The notes: generated by a model from the letters alone, not told the origin. Positions 1 to 11,295 are shown, counted from the first letter of the stretch. The stretch is 64,000 nt of DNA from Mesocentrotus franciscanus (GCA_037976565.1 CP137669.1:41566912-41630911); one strand, 5' to 3'. Program-made: numbers and translations.

Positions 1-2560
1 AAAATGAGACCTGAATTAAATATAGGTAGGATGGAAGAAGGAAGGTAATATTTCATTTCAGTAATCACACCGACATTACGTGAGATCGTTTTACACATGG
101 AACTAACATGGTTCTTCGACGTGAGTTTGCTGTCGACATGGATACTAAGAAATGTAATACAAAAGACGTCTTCAAGTGGAATACTATCCAAAATTATGTC
201 GCCGGGCAAGGTCTCTATTGAGTTGCTAAATATCATAAATTTATTTTTTTGTTAAGTTAAGAGATAATTTGTTAGCTTTTAACCACTGTGTGACTTGTTT
301 AAGTTCTTCGTTGACAGTATTCAACAAGATCTTAGGATCTGGGTGTAAAAAGAAAAAAATTTGACTCATCCGCTGTAAGAATTTATACGTTCTGCTGTAG
401 ACAATTCGTTCTAATATCTTTGAAATATTTGTTAGTAACGAAATAGGTCTATAATTGTTGACAAATTCTTTGTCACCCTTTTCAAAAATCGGTATGGCCT
501 TTGCCATCTCCATGTTATCACAGGCACGGAGCCACTACAAAGGGATAAGTTAATGAAATGAACTAGGGGATTAAAAATGTAAGAAATTATTTTTTTGAGA
601 AGATAATTATCTATGCATCGAATTCTGAAATGTTATTGTCTTTTAAATGAGCTTAGGATGGTTAGGATTTCCTAAAAGCGTTAGATTGTCTACAAGAAGA
701 CGATATTTTTTGCGTAAAATTTTTACCAATTGAGGAAAATTAATTATTAAATTTTTTAGCTATATCATTTGAGTTATCGTAATTACATTTCCCCACTTAA
801 TTTTTGAGATTTCAGAATTATTTCAGATGTGTTCAGAGTACTTTAAAGGGACTTGGTAACATTGTTCAGATGAGAGAAAGTGGTGCTAAGGTAGTGACTT
901 CAATGCTAGATGTACAATTAAAGATAATCTGAAAATTTGAGTGAAAACGGACAATTATTAATGATACAAATTGGGAAAAACTGATCAGATCGATTCATTA
1001 ATTCTCCCAACTATATTATTACAATTTAATTACATTTTAGGTGAATGTAAATCACCACAAAACAATAAATTGGCTCTATATACCATTCCAGATATTTAAG
1101 TGTTGAAAGATTTTTAATAGCCTGTTTTATGTCTTTTTTCATGGAAAAACGGTTGGGAAACTTCAAAAATGGTTGGGAGAATTTACTGTTAATCACTGTT
1201 AGAGGGTGTTGACCAGTGACGCCTTCAAAGAAAACCATAGATATCTTTGTGGTTTGAGAATTTTTCAGGATTATTTGCATGTCAGAGGGTTAGTACAGTA
1301 GAAGGAATATAATATTAAAGTAACATTTCATACCAAAATTATGCAATTTTTTTCATCAACCTTCAACAATGTTACCGAGTCACTTAAAAGATTCAATTAA
1401 TTTGTATAAAAATTATTTTCTTGTATAAGCAATATTTTGTAAGCGTATTCTTAAAATTGACATATTGTGATTTGGATTGTTCTGCAGGTTTAGTTTTGAA
1501 TTTATAAAACAGGTTATTTTGTCTATTTATCGATCTTAAGATAGATTTAGTAATCCCAGGAAGTCTGGAGTTTTTTTGTAATCATTTATCACCTTTCGCA
1601 TTAGAATTTGAGTATTCAATTTGGAATCAATTATATTCATAAAGTTATCAAATGATGTGCTGGTCTGGAAGTCTGGAGTTTTTTGTAATCATTTATCACC
1701 TTTCGCATTAGAATTTGAGTATTCAATTTGGAATCAATTATATTCAAATGATGTGCTGGTGTTTTGAGTTTCATATACATAAGGCCACTCAGTTTCATTT
1801 AAACTGTTTTGGAAGTTTCTTAAGTTTGCTTCAGTAATTAGACGTCTTTTTGGAACTCTCTGTTCCTGTCCTAATTTGTTTTTCAAAGGAGACTGAATAA
1901 AAAAGTAATCTGAAATATCAGATAAAATAATGCCTCCTCTTTCAGAAAGAGGGAATCTCTTGGTGGGGATATTGTCGATTAAAGTGGTGATGTGTTAGGT
2001 GCGCGGGTTGGTTTGGAAATTAAATGCAATAATGAGGCGGACAAACGTGTTTCGATAAATTCTTGTGACATATTCAAAGAGTTATATTTAATCAGATCTA
2101 TATTAAAATCGCCCTTTCAAGTATGTGTCCTTTTTCGTAAACATTAAATCATGTATTTAATGAATTTTCAATATAAGTTAAAAAATCATCAAAATTGGAT
2201 TTGGGTGGTCTATAAATGACACCAATAAGAACATGTCTACTGTAATGTACTATGAGTTCTGTGAATATAGATTCAACTTGATTATTCATACAGTTTAGCT
2301 TATCGTGGATTATATGATCATATTTCTTTGTGAAGTACATATTATATGCCGACACCTCCATCTATTCTATCTGGTCTATTATTAACAATTAAATCAAATC
2401 CAGTTAGGGTAAATGACACGTTGGGTCATTTACTAACCAGGTTTTTGTTGTGATCAGAATCGCTATCAAATCCTGGTAAGGAGTTCATTATATCTGAATT
2501 TAAATTTTCAAAAGTAGAGCGAGTGATGGTGTTACAAGCCTCATTATCAGTAAAATATTG
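1..2560 (-). mobile_element. Decayed CR1-like LINE (ORF2 fragments), cut by the window edge
   Basis: Read on the minus strand this is a broken non-LTR retrotransposon ORF2. The 5' part (2560-1760) shows endonuclease pieces in shifting frames: RIDGGVGI, then GVIYRPP at about 2200, then DFNID and ISKPTR. The reverse transcriptase starts near 700 (PLVHF.NLSL) and continues at 513-241 with IPIFEKGDK and NYRPISLL. It then jumps straight to the thumb motif WLKANKLSLNL, so the palm with the catalytic FADD is deleted. From 240 to 1 another frame continues with LPGDI and SKLTSKNHVSS. Many stops and frameshifts make it inactive. The thumb region resembles the LINE fragment at 39353, so the two are probably related. 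The clade assignment is inferred from motif style. Confidence 0.8.
1561..1760. repeat. Tandem duplication, ~100-bp unit x2
   Basis: The stretch 1561-1668 is repeated almost exactly at 1669-1760. The second copy lacks about 16 bases near its end. It lies inside the decayed LINE, so it is a local duplication after insertion. Confidence 0.85.
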
Positions 2561-3110
2561 TCTTACGGTTCAAAAAAAAAATCATCATTGTTTGACAGAT
2601 CAAAAAGAAATTTTAAGAATTGTGCTATAGAAAAATAAAGCGCATGTCGTAACTCAGTAAGCCAATAGTATTGAATCGATGTACTAGGCTATAGACCAAA
2701 GAAGAAACAAAACGAAAAGGCATAAACCTGAAAAAAAGACAACAAACGCGGAAAACGCGTGTAAAAGGGATCAGAGAGAAGACGAGAGAGAAGATTCCCC
2801 AGTCAAAACTATTTATATCCAGTGACCTTGAGAAGTATTGTATATGAACTACTTCGCCCACCCGTCACGAACAAGTGCACCCGAATAGCCAGAATGCGAA
2901 TCGCACACATTACGCGCTGCTAGGCAGGGGAAGCATAATATTTGTCCCACCTAGCAACAATCAATGCATGCAACTCCGAGCACCGAGACACATTTATCCG
3001 CAACAGGTCATACCTCATATTACCCTCATGTCGAGGTGCCTGACGAAGGCATATGCTCAAACTTGGTTACACTGCGAAAACGCCCCATTATGTGGTAACA
3101 ACTAGGTGAA
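2561..3110. other. No recognisable feature
   Basis: No coding, RNA or repeat signal that I can support. Open frames on both strands here are short and have no recognisable motif. Confidence 0.5.
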
Positions 3111-3760
3111 CACGTGTTCATCGTAGATTCTTGTTTTTAAGTCAATGGGGTGGCGACCATTTTTTTCTCCGTTAAAGGTAATTAGTCGTCCGCATGGCAA
3201 TGAAATCAAGAGTTTACATCAAAATTGATCTGAGAACATGACAAAGTGTAGAACTCTTAAATACAATTTTGACATTATTTAGAAGGTAAACTTCTGATTT
3301 TAATAAACAATGCCATTAGCCAGGGTCACTTTCAATATGCATACTAATTACATGACAAATAGATAGTTTTGGAATCATGATATTTCAGTTACAGATCAAC
3401 AAGGCAATCGCTCGACCCGACCTAAATAACCAGATCAGGAAGTCGGGAAGGCGGCCGAAAATGGAAATGAGGAAAATGTATGCGTTATTTATTTGGTAAC
3501 AAATTGGTGAACTCTCGTTTGACATCGATTTTCTTGAAATGAAATTAATGAAATACGACCTTTAAAAAAAAATCGTAATACCTAACCAGTCGTTACAATG
3601 AAACTAAGAGTTGACATAAAGAAAATGTTCCAAGAACATGGCACAGTGTGGAAGCCTTTAGTAGAGTTTTGAAAGTAAATAGAAGGTAAACTCCTTATTC
3701 ACCTTGGTGATTTTCAATATGCATACTAAAGCATTGTTAAATAATCTTATTGCGTCATTA
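3110..3760. repeat. Diverged tandem duplication, ~370-bp spacing
   Basis: Two related blocks: about 3180-3350 and about 3570-3730. Shared landmarks in the same order include the words AGAACATG, AGAAGGTAAACT and TTTCAATATGCATACTAA (near 3330 and 3712). Divergence is substantial, so this is an old duplication. Its second copy runs into the LINE fragment at 3658-3894. Confidence 0.55.
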
Positions 3761-3894
3761 CGCGAACTGTTAATCCGGAATCTTGTGTCAAAAGAATGTA
3801 TAGGCCTGGTAAAGATTTTATTCAAACAATCAGGTGCAAGATCATTAAGAAATTTACACACTAGGATTATCCTTTGTTGACCCCCACCGTACAT
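3658..3894 (-). mobile_element. LINE ORF2 C-terminal fragment
   Basis: The minus-strand frame contains VCKFLNDLAPDCLNKIF followed by HSFDTR. This matches the pattern 'K.LN.LAP.YL...F ... H..NTR' found after the reverse transcriptase thumb of CR1/L2/jockey-type ORF2 proteins. Only this short piece is present. It may belong with the LINE at 1-2560, which is on the same strand, but the order would need a rearrangement. Confidence 0.55.
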
Positions 3895-4428
3895 GCAGTT
3901 CTTGCCAGATTAGGACAGTAAACATGTTAACTATTTGAGTTATTCAAACTGAGGACCTCCTTGCTCAAGCTTTGATTACCAATCTCCGGTTTAGGAGGCC
4001 TACATTAAATGAAGTTATGACGTTGTGAAAAAGCAAGGAAATACAGTTTGTATTTATTTAGCTGACAAGTTAAGGGCGTAGCTTTGTTGTTTGCCCTGGG
4101 CGCCACATTCATTAGATACGCCACTGGAAGTGACAATGTGATTTTGTCATCAGAATGAATTATACAAAAATTGAAAATCACAAATAGGAGATCCATCTCT
4201 CGGAATTAAGAGATGGCAATATCCCGCATATTGATAGGGTCCTTAAATAAAATTATCGGGGATGACCCCATAAGCCCCCCCCCCCCTCCCCCTCGTATGC
4301 CTATAGGTCTCTCAATTTTTTTGGCACCGCCCATTACACTAGAATACATATACAGGATCAATGAGCGAAATTGAGGACAATGATAGCCCCTTCTCATTAA
4401 GTATTGTGACGAGCGCTTAAATACTTAC
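3895..4428 (-). other. Presumed intron downstream of the atlastin-like exon
   Basis: Non-coding sequence on the 3' side of the exon. It contains a C-run near 4266-4280. I could not find the next atlastin exon, which should carry the segment after the P-loop, anywhere on the minus strand down to position 1. The intron therefore probably extends out of the window. Confidence 0.45.
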
Positions 4429-4654
4429 AGCCGTTTCTAAATATTTAACGAAGAAGTTGAGAAGGAAAGACTTCCCCTTGCGAAATGCTCCAGCTACGGA
4501 GATAACGCAGACCTTTTTATCCTTTACTTTGTCGTCCTGGAGAAGTTTCTCTACTATGTCAGATGCTACTTCAAATGAGCCCGTCTCCGTGTTCTTCATG
4601 ACAATCTGAATTGCCTCGCCCTGCCTACCACTAAGATTATCAGACATGATGTGA
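4429..4654 (-). CDS. Atlastin-type GTPase, exon with N-terminus and P-loop
   Basis: A single internal exon. The acceptor is a pyrimidine-rich tract ending TTTGCAG at 4655-4661 and the donor is a perfect GTAAGT at 4428-4423. An ATG at 4647 opens 73 codons to the donor, in phase 0. Residues 31-60 have the atlastin layout: a helix (IVEKLLQDDKVKDK), a beta strand (VCVISV) and the G1/P-loop GAFRKGKS (residues 53-60), followed by FLLNFFVKYL. Atlastins are membrane-anchored dynamin-superfamily GTPases that fuse ER tubules; the motif V.GAFRKGKSFLL.F is characteristic of them and close to guanylate-binding proteins. The ATG lies 7 nt inside the exon, so translation could start here or upstream. Switch regions, middle domain and membrane hairpin are not in the window. 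It could be an isolated pseudo-exon, but the intact splice sites argue against that. Confidence 0.85.
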
Positions 4655-5390
4655 CTGCAAAGCAAACATAGAAAAATGTTCCATTATTTCAAACAGTTAT
4701 GCCAGTAGGCTATGGCAACTCGTGTGATTCCTTCAGGTCTAATGAGTATAGTCAAGTCTGAAATGTTTGTTTTCACATACATTAATTTGCGAGCTCAATG
4801 ATAACTTCCTTCAAAATGAGGAATTTATATTTTAAGGTAACTAATAATTAAAATCACTCTTTAAGACATGTTGATGCCTAAAGGCTCTGTGCATGACCAT
4901 CTGCTATTCATTTCTTACCTTGCTTACCTTAATACCTTCATCACAGGACGGTACGCAGGGAGACGACATCAGTTTATAAAAATAAAAAAAAATCTTCAAC
5001 CTATCATGAATATAAAAAAAAAATCTTCAACTATCATGAATAAAACAAAAAAATCTTCAACTATCATGAATATTCATCACCTTGTATCTCGTTTTATTTG
5101 GACTAGTCAATACCTTAATAGAAGAGTTACATTTTCTTTCTTTTTTGGTTGGATGAGGACGGTGTATTTTAATGCTTTTGTTGGAGTACTTTCATGCAAG
5201 AAATCGGCATGAGCTTTGAGATTTACATGTTATGTTAATTTCTGTAGTGATGTTAGTTATATTTCAATTTCTTGGTAATTTAAGTAATGTTAATTTGTTT
5301 CGTTATGTTAGTAATATTTTATTTTCTTGGTAATTTAAGTAATGTTAATTCCATTAGTATTATTGATTTTTCTTGAAGTAATCTTGATTT
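4655..5390. other. Presumed upstream intron with short tandem repeats
   Basis: Non-coding flank 5' of the exon. At 4978-5075 a ~33-bp unit (A-run followed by ATCTTCAACTATCATGAAT) occurs three times. At 5222-5355 a ~66-bp unit with TTCTTGGTAATTTAAGTAATG occurs twice. Confidence 0.6.
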
Positions 5391-5460
5391 GTGTACATCG
5401 CTTTGAAACTTTTATGTCACAAGCGCTATATAAATTGTTCGTATTATTATTATTATTATT
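5391..5460 (+). mobile_element. LINE/SINE 3' tail
   Basis: CAAGCGCTATATAAATTG followed by (TTA)n is the common 3' end of L2/CR1-like LINEs and their SINEs in marine animals. The same end in reverse is seen at 34985 and 61830. No coding part is recognisable upstream. Confidence 0.55.
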
Positions 5461-6030
5461 CCTCGGTCACAAGATTTAGTTCTCTTCACTGGCCATCAAC
5501 CAAGTTCGATATAATTATTTCAGTTATTGCCAAGTCAAGAGCAGGGAATTTCTTCAATAAAATATGCCACTTAAATCTAACTGTGTCATTCAGAAACTCC
5601 TGGGAATGATGATTTGAGATACAAACTGCCTCAATCTATTGCAATTATTTTATTTTATTTGTTTTTTTGTGGGGGCCCTATTTATAAGCGATTTGCTTCT
5701 TTGTGGTCCTGATCATATATTTGCTTTGTAGTTTGTATGTTTTATGTATTCTATTTTCTATGGTTAATAAATTCAAATCAATGCAATATATATGTCACCA
5801 TTTCCAGTCTCCGCATTGCAGTTCAACATCTCAAACTATATGAGCAATATGGAAAGGCAGGAGAAGAACAGATAATCGAATTTTTGACAAACATATATAC
5901 TAGCCATTATTATATCACAGCCGAACAAGGCTATATAAAAGCACTTTGTCATAAAATTAATTCATGTTCTAAATGTTAAAATACAAATGGCGCAGGTGAG
6001 GACATAGAAGTTTCGGAAAGTAGCGTTAAT
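5461..6030. other. No confident feature
   Basis: A+T-rich. A plus-strand stretch near 5821-5880 reads QHLKLYEQYGKAG after a possible AG acceptor. This is discussed under findings, but I cannot support it as an exon. Confidence 0.4.
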
Positions 6031-6031
6031 G

Positions 6032-6980
6032 TGATATAAAGGAGTGTATATTCCCTACTTCGTTTTAAAGGGTTTTATTAATTATGAACAGTGGGCAGGA
6101 TTGTTTTAGGGTGATGGGAAGGGGTTGGGCATGGTGATGTAGACTGGATGGTTAGGGGCTAGCGGGGGTAAGGGGATATAAAGGAGTGTATATTACCTAC
6201 TTCGTTTTAATGGGTTTTATTAACTATGAACATTGGACAGGATTGTATGAGGGTGATGAGAAGAGGGAGGGCAAAGTGATGAAGCCTTGATAGGTAGGGG
6301 CCGGCGGGGGGGGGGCAGGGAAGGGGCGTTAATGGGATATAAAGGATCGTATAGAACTCCTTCGTTTTAAGAGTTTTTATTAATTATAAACATTGGACAG
6401 GATTGTGTGATGGTGATGAGAAGAGGGAGGGCAAAGTGATGTAGCATTGATAGGTAGGGTCTAGCAGGGAGGGGGGCAGGGAAGGGGCGTTTATGGGAGA
6501 TAAAGGATCGTATATAACGTACTTCCTTTAAAGGGGTTTTATTAAATATGAACAGTGTGCAGGATTGTTTGAGGGTGATGAGAAGGGGTTGGGCATAGTG
6601 ATGTAGACTGGATGATAAGGGAATAGCGGGGGGTAAGGGGTATAAAGGAGTGTATGTTACCTACTTCGTTGTAAGGGGTTTTATTAAATATGAAAAGTAG
6701 ATAGGATTCTTTTAGAGTGATGAGAAGGGGATGGGCGTACTGATGTAGCTGCAGTGGTAAGGGGCTAGCTGATGGGGTGTTAAGGGGGTATGAAGGAGTA
6801 TATACGTGTAATACCTATTTCGTTTTAGGGTTTCATTACTTATGAACAGTGGATGGGATTGTTTTAGGGTGATAAGACCGGGATCGGCGTAGAGGGGGAA
6901 GCCTAGATGGTTCGGGGCTACCGGGGCGGTTGGGGATATAAATGAGCGTATAATTATTACCTAATTTGTTTTAATTTGCT
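6032..6980. repeat. Minisatellite, ~142-162-bp unit, seven copies
   Basis: The motif GATATAAAGGAGTGTAT recurs, with changes, at about 6032, 6175, 6336, 6498, 6640, 6788 and 6935. Each is followed by TTCGTTTTAA, then TTTTATTAA, TATGAACA and a G-rich segment (GGGTGATGAGAAG ... GGGGCTAGC). Spacings are 143, 161, 162, 142, 148 and 147. The final copy is partial. Confidence 0.9.
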
Positions 6981-7179
6981 TTCAGTATTTCTACATAATT
7001 ATCTATTACTCCAATTGTTAATCAATTACATGGATGTTTTATCCAAAGAAAGACCTAACCAAATCATATGGGGGAAAAAATCAGGTAAATTAATAAATTT
7101 GACGAAAGTTTATTCAATTCAAATTTATTAGTCATGCACAAAATGAAATTACAATGGCATAAAAATAAATCACTTTGAT

Positions 7180-7470
7180 GTTTCCTTGAATTATTAAAGA
7201 AAGAAGACGATTCGTTGTACCGTTCTCGACTCTTAATCCTTGTCTGAAATCAGTTTCCCCCTGCCGCGCGGAAGCTTTGACGTTTCATTAAATTATTATA
7301 GAAAGAAGACGATTCGTTGTACCGTTCTCGACTCTTAATCCTTGTCTGAAATCAGTTTTCCCCCTGCCGCGCGGAAGCTTTGACGTTTCATTAAATTATT
7401 AGTGAAAGAAGACGATTCGTTGTACCGTGGTCTCGATTTTTAATCCTTGTCTGAATTCATCCCCCCTCCC
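7180..7470 (+). repeat. ~102-bp satellite, three copies (family also at 32.7 kb)
   Basis: CGATTCGTTGTACCG recurs at 7208, 7310 and 7413, followed by CTCTTAATCCTTGTCTGAA, a C-rich stretch with GCGCGGAAGC, and TTTGACGTTTCATTAAATTATT. The same unit, reversed, makes up the array at 32735-33420 inside a hAT element. Confidence 0.9.
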
Positions 7471-7474
7471 GGTC

Positions 7475-8575
7475 CTTTTTCATGAGGACCGTTATTCATA
7501 AAACGAAAAGGGGGTCACTATTCTTAAAGAAATAAGGACCGTTATTCATCAGGCCTTCGTCAGCCTTACTCCTCGTTTGTTTTGTTCCCTTTATTGTATA
7601 TTTTTATATTGTGGTTTGGCTATTTAAAGTAATTGATTCTTTATATTTCGTGTATGAACCTGTATGCATGTATACATAGACTTAAATAACTATTACGTGT
7701 ATTTTCCGTGTTTGCTTTGAATTTATCATGTCTCGAATTAGTTAATGTTTACATTTTTCTGAACCTGCATGATTGTATATTATGTTAACATTTTGTATTA
7801 TTCCTGTGTTTTGTTCTGTATTTATCATTATATCCTGCCTCCTTGTTGCTACAAGGGCTAAATATCCCACCCCATAATTAAAGCAAAAACAAATTTCTCA
7901 CGGCATTTTTTACTTGTATTTTGTTGCACTATATAGACCTTATCAGACCTCCTTACTCATCACCACCACCACCACCCTCACCCCAACAAAAAAGACAACA
8001 AATGCTTGGTTCATATTCGGATTGCATTACCTCTTTGTACGCTACATGACACGAAAACCTTCAAGGTCCGAAATCGTTCAAGCCCCCTACCCCAAAAAAA
8101 ACCCCAAACACAATATTAAAGTGCCCCCTCACCCATCTCCGGGCAGTAACTAGGCTCATGGTCCGGTCCAACCCTGCTATATAATTAGTGGGTCCATAAG
8201 TCTTACTAAAAGCTACTTTCTACAAAAACATTATTGTCGTATAAACAATTTCAATTTCTGAAATAGCAAACCCAGTCCTTAAATAACTATGATAATGGAC
8301 CTGTTTGGTCTATTTAATAATTTGGCTTATTTAATTTTCATGAATAGCGACCCTCATTCCGTATTATGAATAGCGACCCTCATTCCGTATTAATGATTAG
8401 CGACCCTCTTCTCCTGTTATGAATAGCGACCCTCTTCTCGTATTATGAATATCGACCCTCTTCTTTGAGTATGAATAGCGGTCCTTACGAATAATAAACC
8501 TTTTCTCAAATTATGAATGGAGGTCCTTATGAATAGTGGTCCTGACGAATAGCCGTCCTTATGAATAGCGAGGCT
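7475..8575. mobile_element. Foldback element with GAATAGCGGTCC-type inverted termini
   Basis: The left edge has GGACCGTTATTCAT at 7488 and again at 7538. The right edge (8340-8575) has many copies of the complementary GAATAGCGACCCTC or GAATAGCGGTCCTTA, in ~26-34-bp steps, ending ...ATAGCGAGGCTACGCC. The two edges are inverted with respect to one another, so this looks like a foldback/MITE-type element with repetitive ends. The middle (7600-8330) holds no gene I recognise. No clear target duplication was seen. Confidence 0.5.
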
Positions 8576-8989
8576 ACGCCGTTGCTTGTGTGTATCACTT
8601 TAGCATCCTTTCGGTCAAACTGCCGATCGATATTTCTTGCAACTTATTACTATAGCTACCGAAACTGTTTTTATTCAATGTCGATGTATTTCATCAAATT
8701 GCAGACTGCTTTGTAACTGTATAAAAGAATAACAATACAATTTAATAGTCAATCAAATATTCGGTTTCATTTGGCTAAAGTATGTAGAGCAACGCATCCT
8801 TATGATAGGGTCCTCAGTCGCATGCCTATTTTTCTGAATATATGTTTGATTTGAACACTGCTATTTCTGTATCTCAGTGTAAATCACTAGCAATCCTATT
8901 TTTCTCTGTTTTCTCCAATAACGGTTCATTTGCATATTGAATTTATATAATAAAGGACCAAGTAAAAGTAAAATAAAAAAGGAGTCACC

Positions 8990-9245
8990 GTGTTATAAAA
9001 AGCGACCCTCATTTCTTATCATGAATAGCTACCCTTCTTTCGTAATATAGCGACCCTCTACTCGTGTTATGAATTGGACACTCATTCAACATTATAAATA
9101 GCGACCCTCTTCTTATATTATGAATACCGACCCTCATCTAGTATTAGGAACAGCGACCCTCATTTCGTTTTATGAAAAGCGGTCCTCCTGGAGGTATGGG
9201 AAGTTCCGCGTTATGAATAGCGGTCCTCACGCATAGCGAGGTTAC
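8990..9245. repeat. Second array of GAATAGCGACCCTC repeats
   Basis: AGCGACCCTC units at about 9001, 9051, 9101, 9136 and 9165, then GAATAGCGGTCCTCACGCATAGCGAGG. It is the same right-end array as at 8340-8575, so this is probably a second, truncated copy of that element. Confidence 0.7.
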
Positions 9246-10965
9246 CCCCTATTTTTGCCATACGTCCCCGTATACATTGCAGGAACTGTAAAATATATTA
9301 TAGAAACCAATTTTAATGGAATATCTGTAATATAGAGAGAAAAAAGGTCATTTAAACCCCGAAATAGTCCACAATGTACTAGCTCTATCTCTCACTTCCA
9401 TTTTCCCCTCTCTCTCTCTCTGTCTACCCCCCCCCCCTCGCCCCTTTATCTATCTCTCCCCATCATTATTAATACTGTATAAATGTTTAGATTCATTTTC
9501 ACTCGTTTACTATGAGCGTGATTTGGACTCTATTGCGGAATAATGTAGATAAACGCAAAGTAGCTTATATGCTAGCACCTTCTTGAATCAATTATCACTA
9601 AATCTCTCCCTATATATCTGCGATCATCCTTCCTTTCAAGGCTTAGCACCCTTACAAATAACTGATATCAACAAATTTTAGACCTGAAACGTCCCGCTTT
9701 CTATGGAAAGTTGTATGTTGTCAAAACTGATTTCTATAGATTATCGACCATAGTGCTTTAGATAAATGCCGCTACTCCATGATTGCCCTCTTCAAGCTTT
9801 TGCTATCAATATGAGTAACACTTACATAATTACTGTTCTCGTTATCAGTATCTGATCAACGAGAATCGTCAGGAAACTAAAATCGGAAAGTTAGAAGTGG
9901 CGAAAAGTGAATTAAAAAAACACACCAATAACATAAATGTAAGCTCTGCGCCTTCCATCATTCTAGATTTTTGTCGTTGTGGCCCGGCTGAACGAACCGA
10001 AAACCAAAATGTTTATGTTAGTGCATAGTTTTCTTCACATATTCAGTATACCCAATCTTAAAGGGATCCGGTAACTTTGTCTCAGATTCTGAAACAAAAT
10101 CCTGGATTTAGCTCATGCTGCAATGATAATTATAAACCTTTAGGTCAGTCAGGAACCCCATGACTTTTACAAGCCGATCGCCTGTCTGATTATCAAGATA
10201 TTTATGATTGGAAATCAAAACCAAATTTTGCGTTTTCCTAAAACGGTTTTCATAACACTACAGTCTATTGTGGAAAACGAGTATGGTAAAACCGGTCACT
10301 CAAAGATGTTTACTTTTTTGAGGCACTTCTTGATCATTTTGAAGCGCGATTATTGTAGGGCTTCAATATTACACAATACCACAGACACTGATAACACGTA
10401 GGGCCGTGCATCTCAGATTTAACATTGTTAAACGATGCCTTTAATCCCCCTAGAAAATGTAACTACATGTATAATAAATAAAAACAGTATGAGCATATAA
10501 TTATACGAGGCCATGTCTGGGGGGAGGGTTACTGTCAACTATGTGACACCGACACCGCAAGAGTTAATCCATATGACCAACTCTCTTTCTATCCATACCA
10601 ACAAAATGGGGTATCCAATATACCATTGATCAAAATGAACACTTCAATGTGTGTAACGTCAGTTACCACGATGTAATGTCAGTTAACATGGTGTTACATT
10701 CATTTCTAAGGAAAGTATTAGCCAAATTATTTTACCTTCAGAAGGCACGTAAATTGCAATTGTACATGTAGTATTCTACCCGTTAAGAAAACAGTCAAAG
10801 TAAGAAGTTAATATTTCGCAATAAAATGATAAAGCAAAAGGATATTTAAAATATTATCGTTGGATATGGCTATTTATTTATTCCTTGATTATACGTAACT
10901 AGTAACAACGCATTGATTGAACTGGAGCTCGGATTACATAAAAACACGCATTCCCGTTCAATTTT
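9246..10965. other. No recognisable gene
   Basis: Mostly unique A+T-rich DNA. It holds a short (TC)n and C-run at 9405-9440, and near 10655-10705 a short repeated word (GTAACGTCAGTTA / GTAATGTCAGTTA). I see no supported exon. Confidence 0.5.
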
Positions 10966-11083
10966 GATTGCATTTTTCCCCGGTCCCCAACAGGAAAAAT
11001 TCTTCTGTGCGGTCATGCATTATGGTTCAAGGCATGGCCATACAGAGAATTTTTTTCTGTTGGGGACCGGGGGAAAATGCAAT
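10966..11083. mobile_element. Palindromic MITE (~118 bp)
   Basis: Arms of about 45 bp: ATTGCATTTTTCCCCGGTCC at the left pairs with GGACCGGGGGAAAATGCAAT at the right. Pairing continues through CCCAACAG and AATTCTTCTGTG. The short loop is around 11015-11035. This is a classic small foldback element. Confidence 0.75.
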
Positions 11084-11164
11084 AAATTATTGATAATTTA
11101 TTACATTTTCTTTGTTTTTTTTTGTATTTGTGGGGGCTGCCCCCTACCCTAGCCCCCGCTGCGT

Positions 11165-11295
11165 GCAGTCATGATTCAGTGGCAAAGCAATGGCCTCGTA
11201 ACTGTGAGGCCCCAGGATCAGAGCCGTGTCGATGTGCTATTATTATTGCGCTTTTGTGAGGCATTAATCCTCATTACTGTCAGTTTTGACTTAAG
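11165..11295 (+). mobile_element. tRNA-derived SINE remnant
   Basis: TCAGTGGCAAAGCAATGG resembles a tRNA A-box region. GCCTCGTAACTGTGAGGCC resembles an anticodon arm with CGT in the loop, and CCCAGGATCAGAGCC a degraded B box. Downstream, GGCATTAATCCTCATTACTG matches the tail body seen in several invertebrate tRNA-SINEs. It is degenerate and not a functional tRNA gene. Confidence 0.5.

Noticed and set aside
2875..3105. 76-codon plus-strand frame, Cys/His containing
   Set aside because: No recognisable domain, no splice context and surrounding DNA is repeat-derived. Treated as chance.
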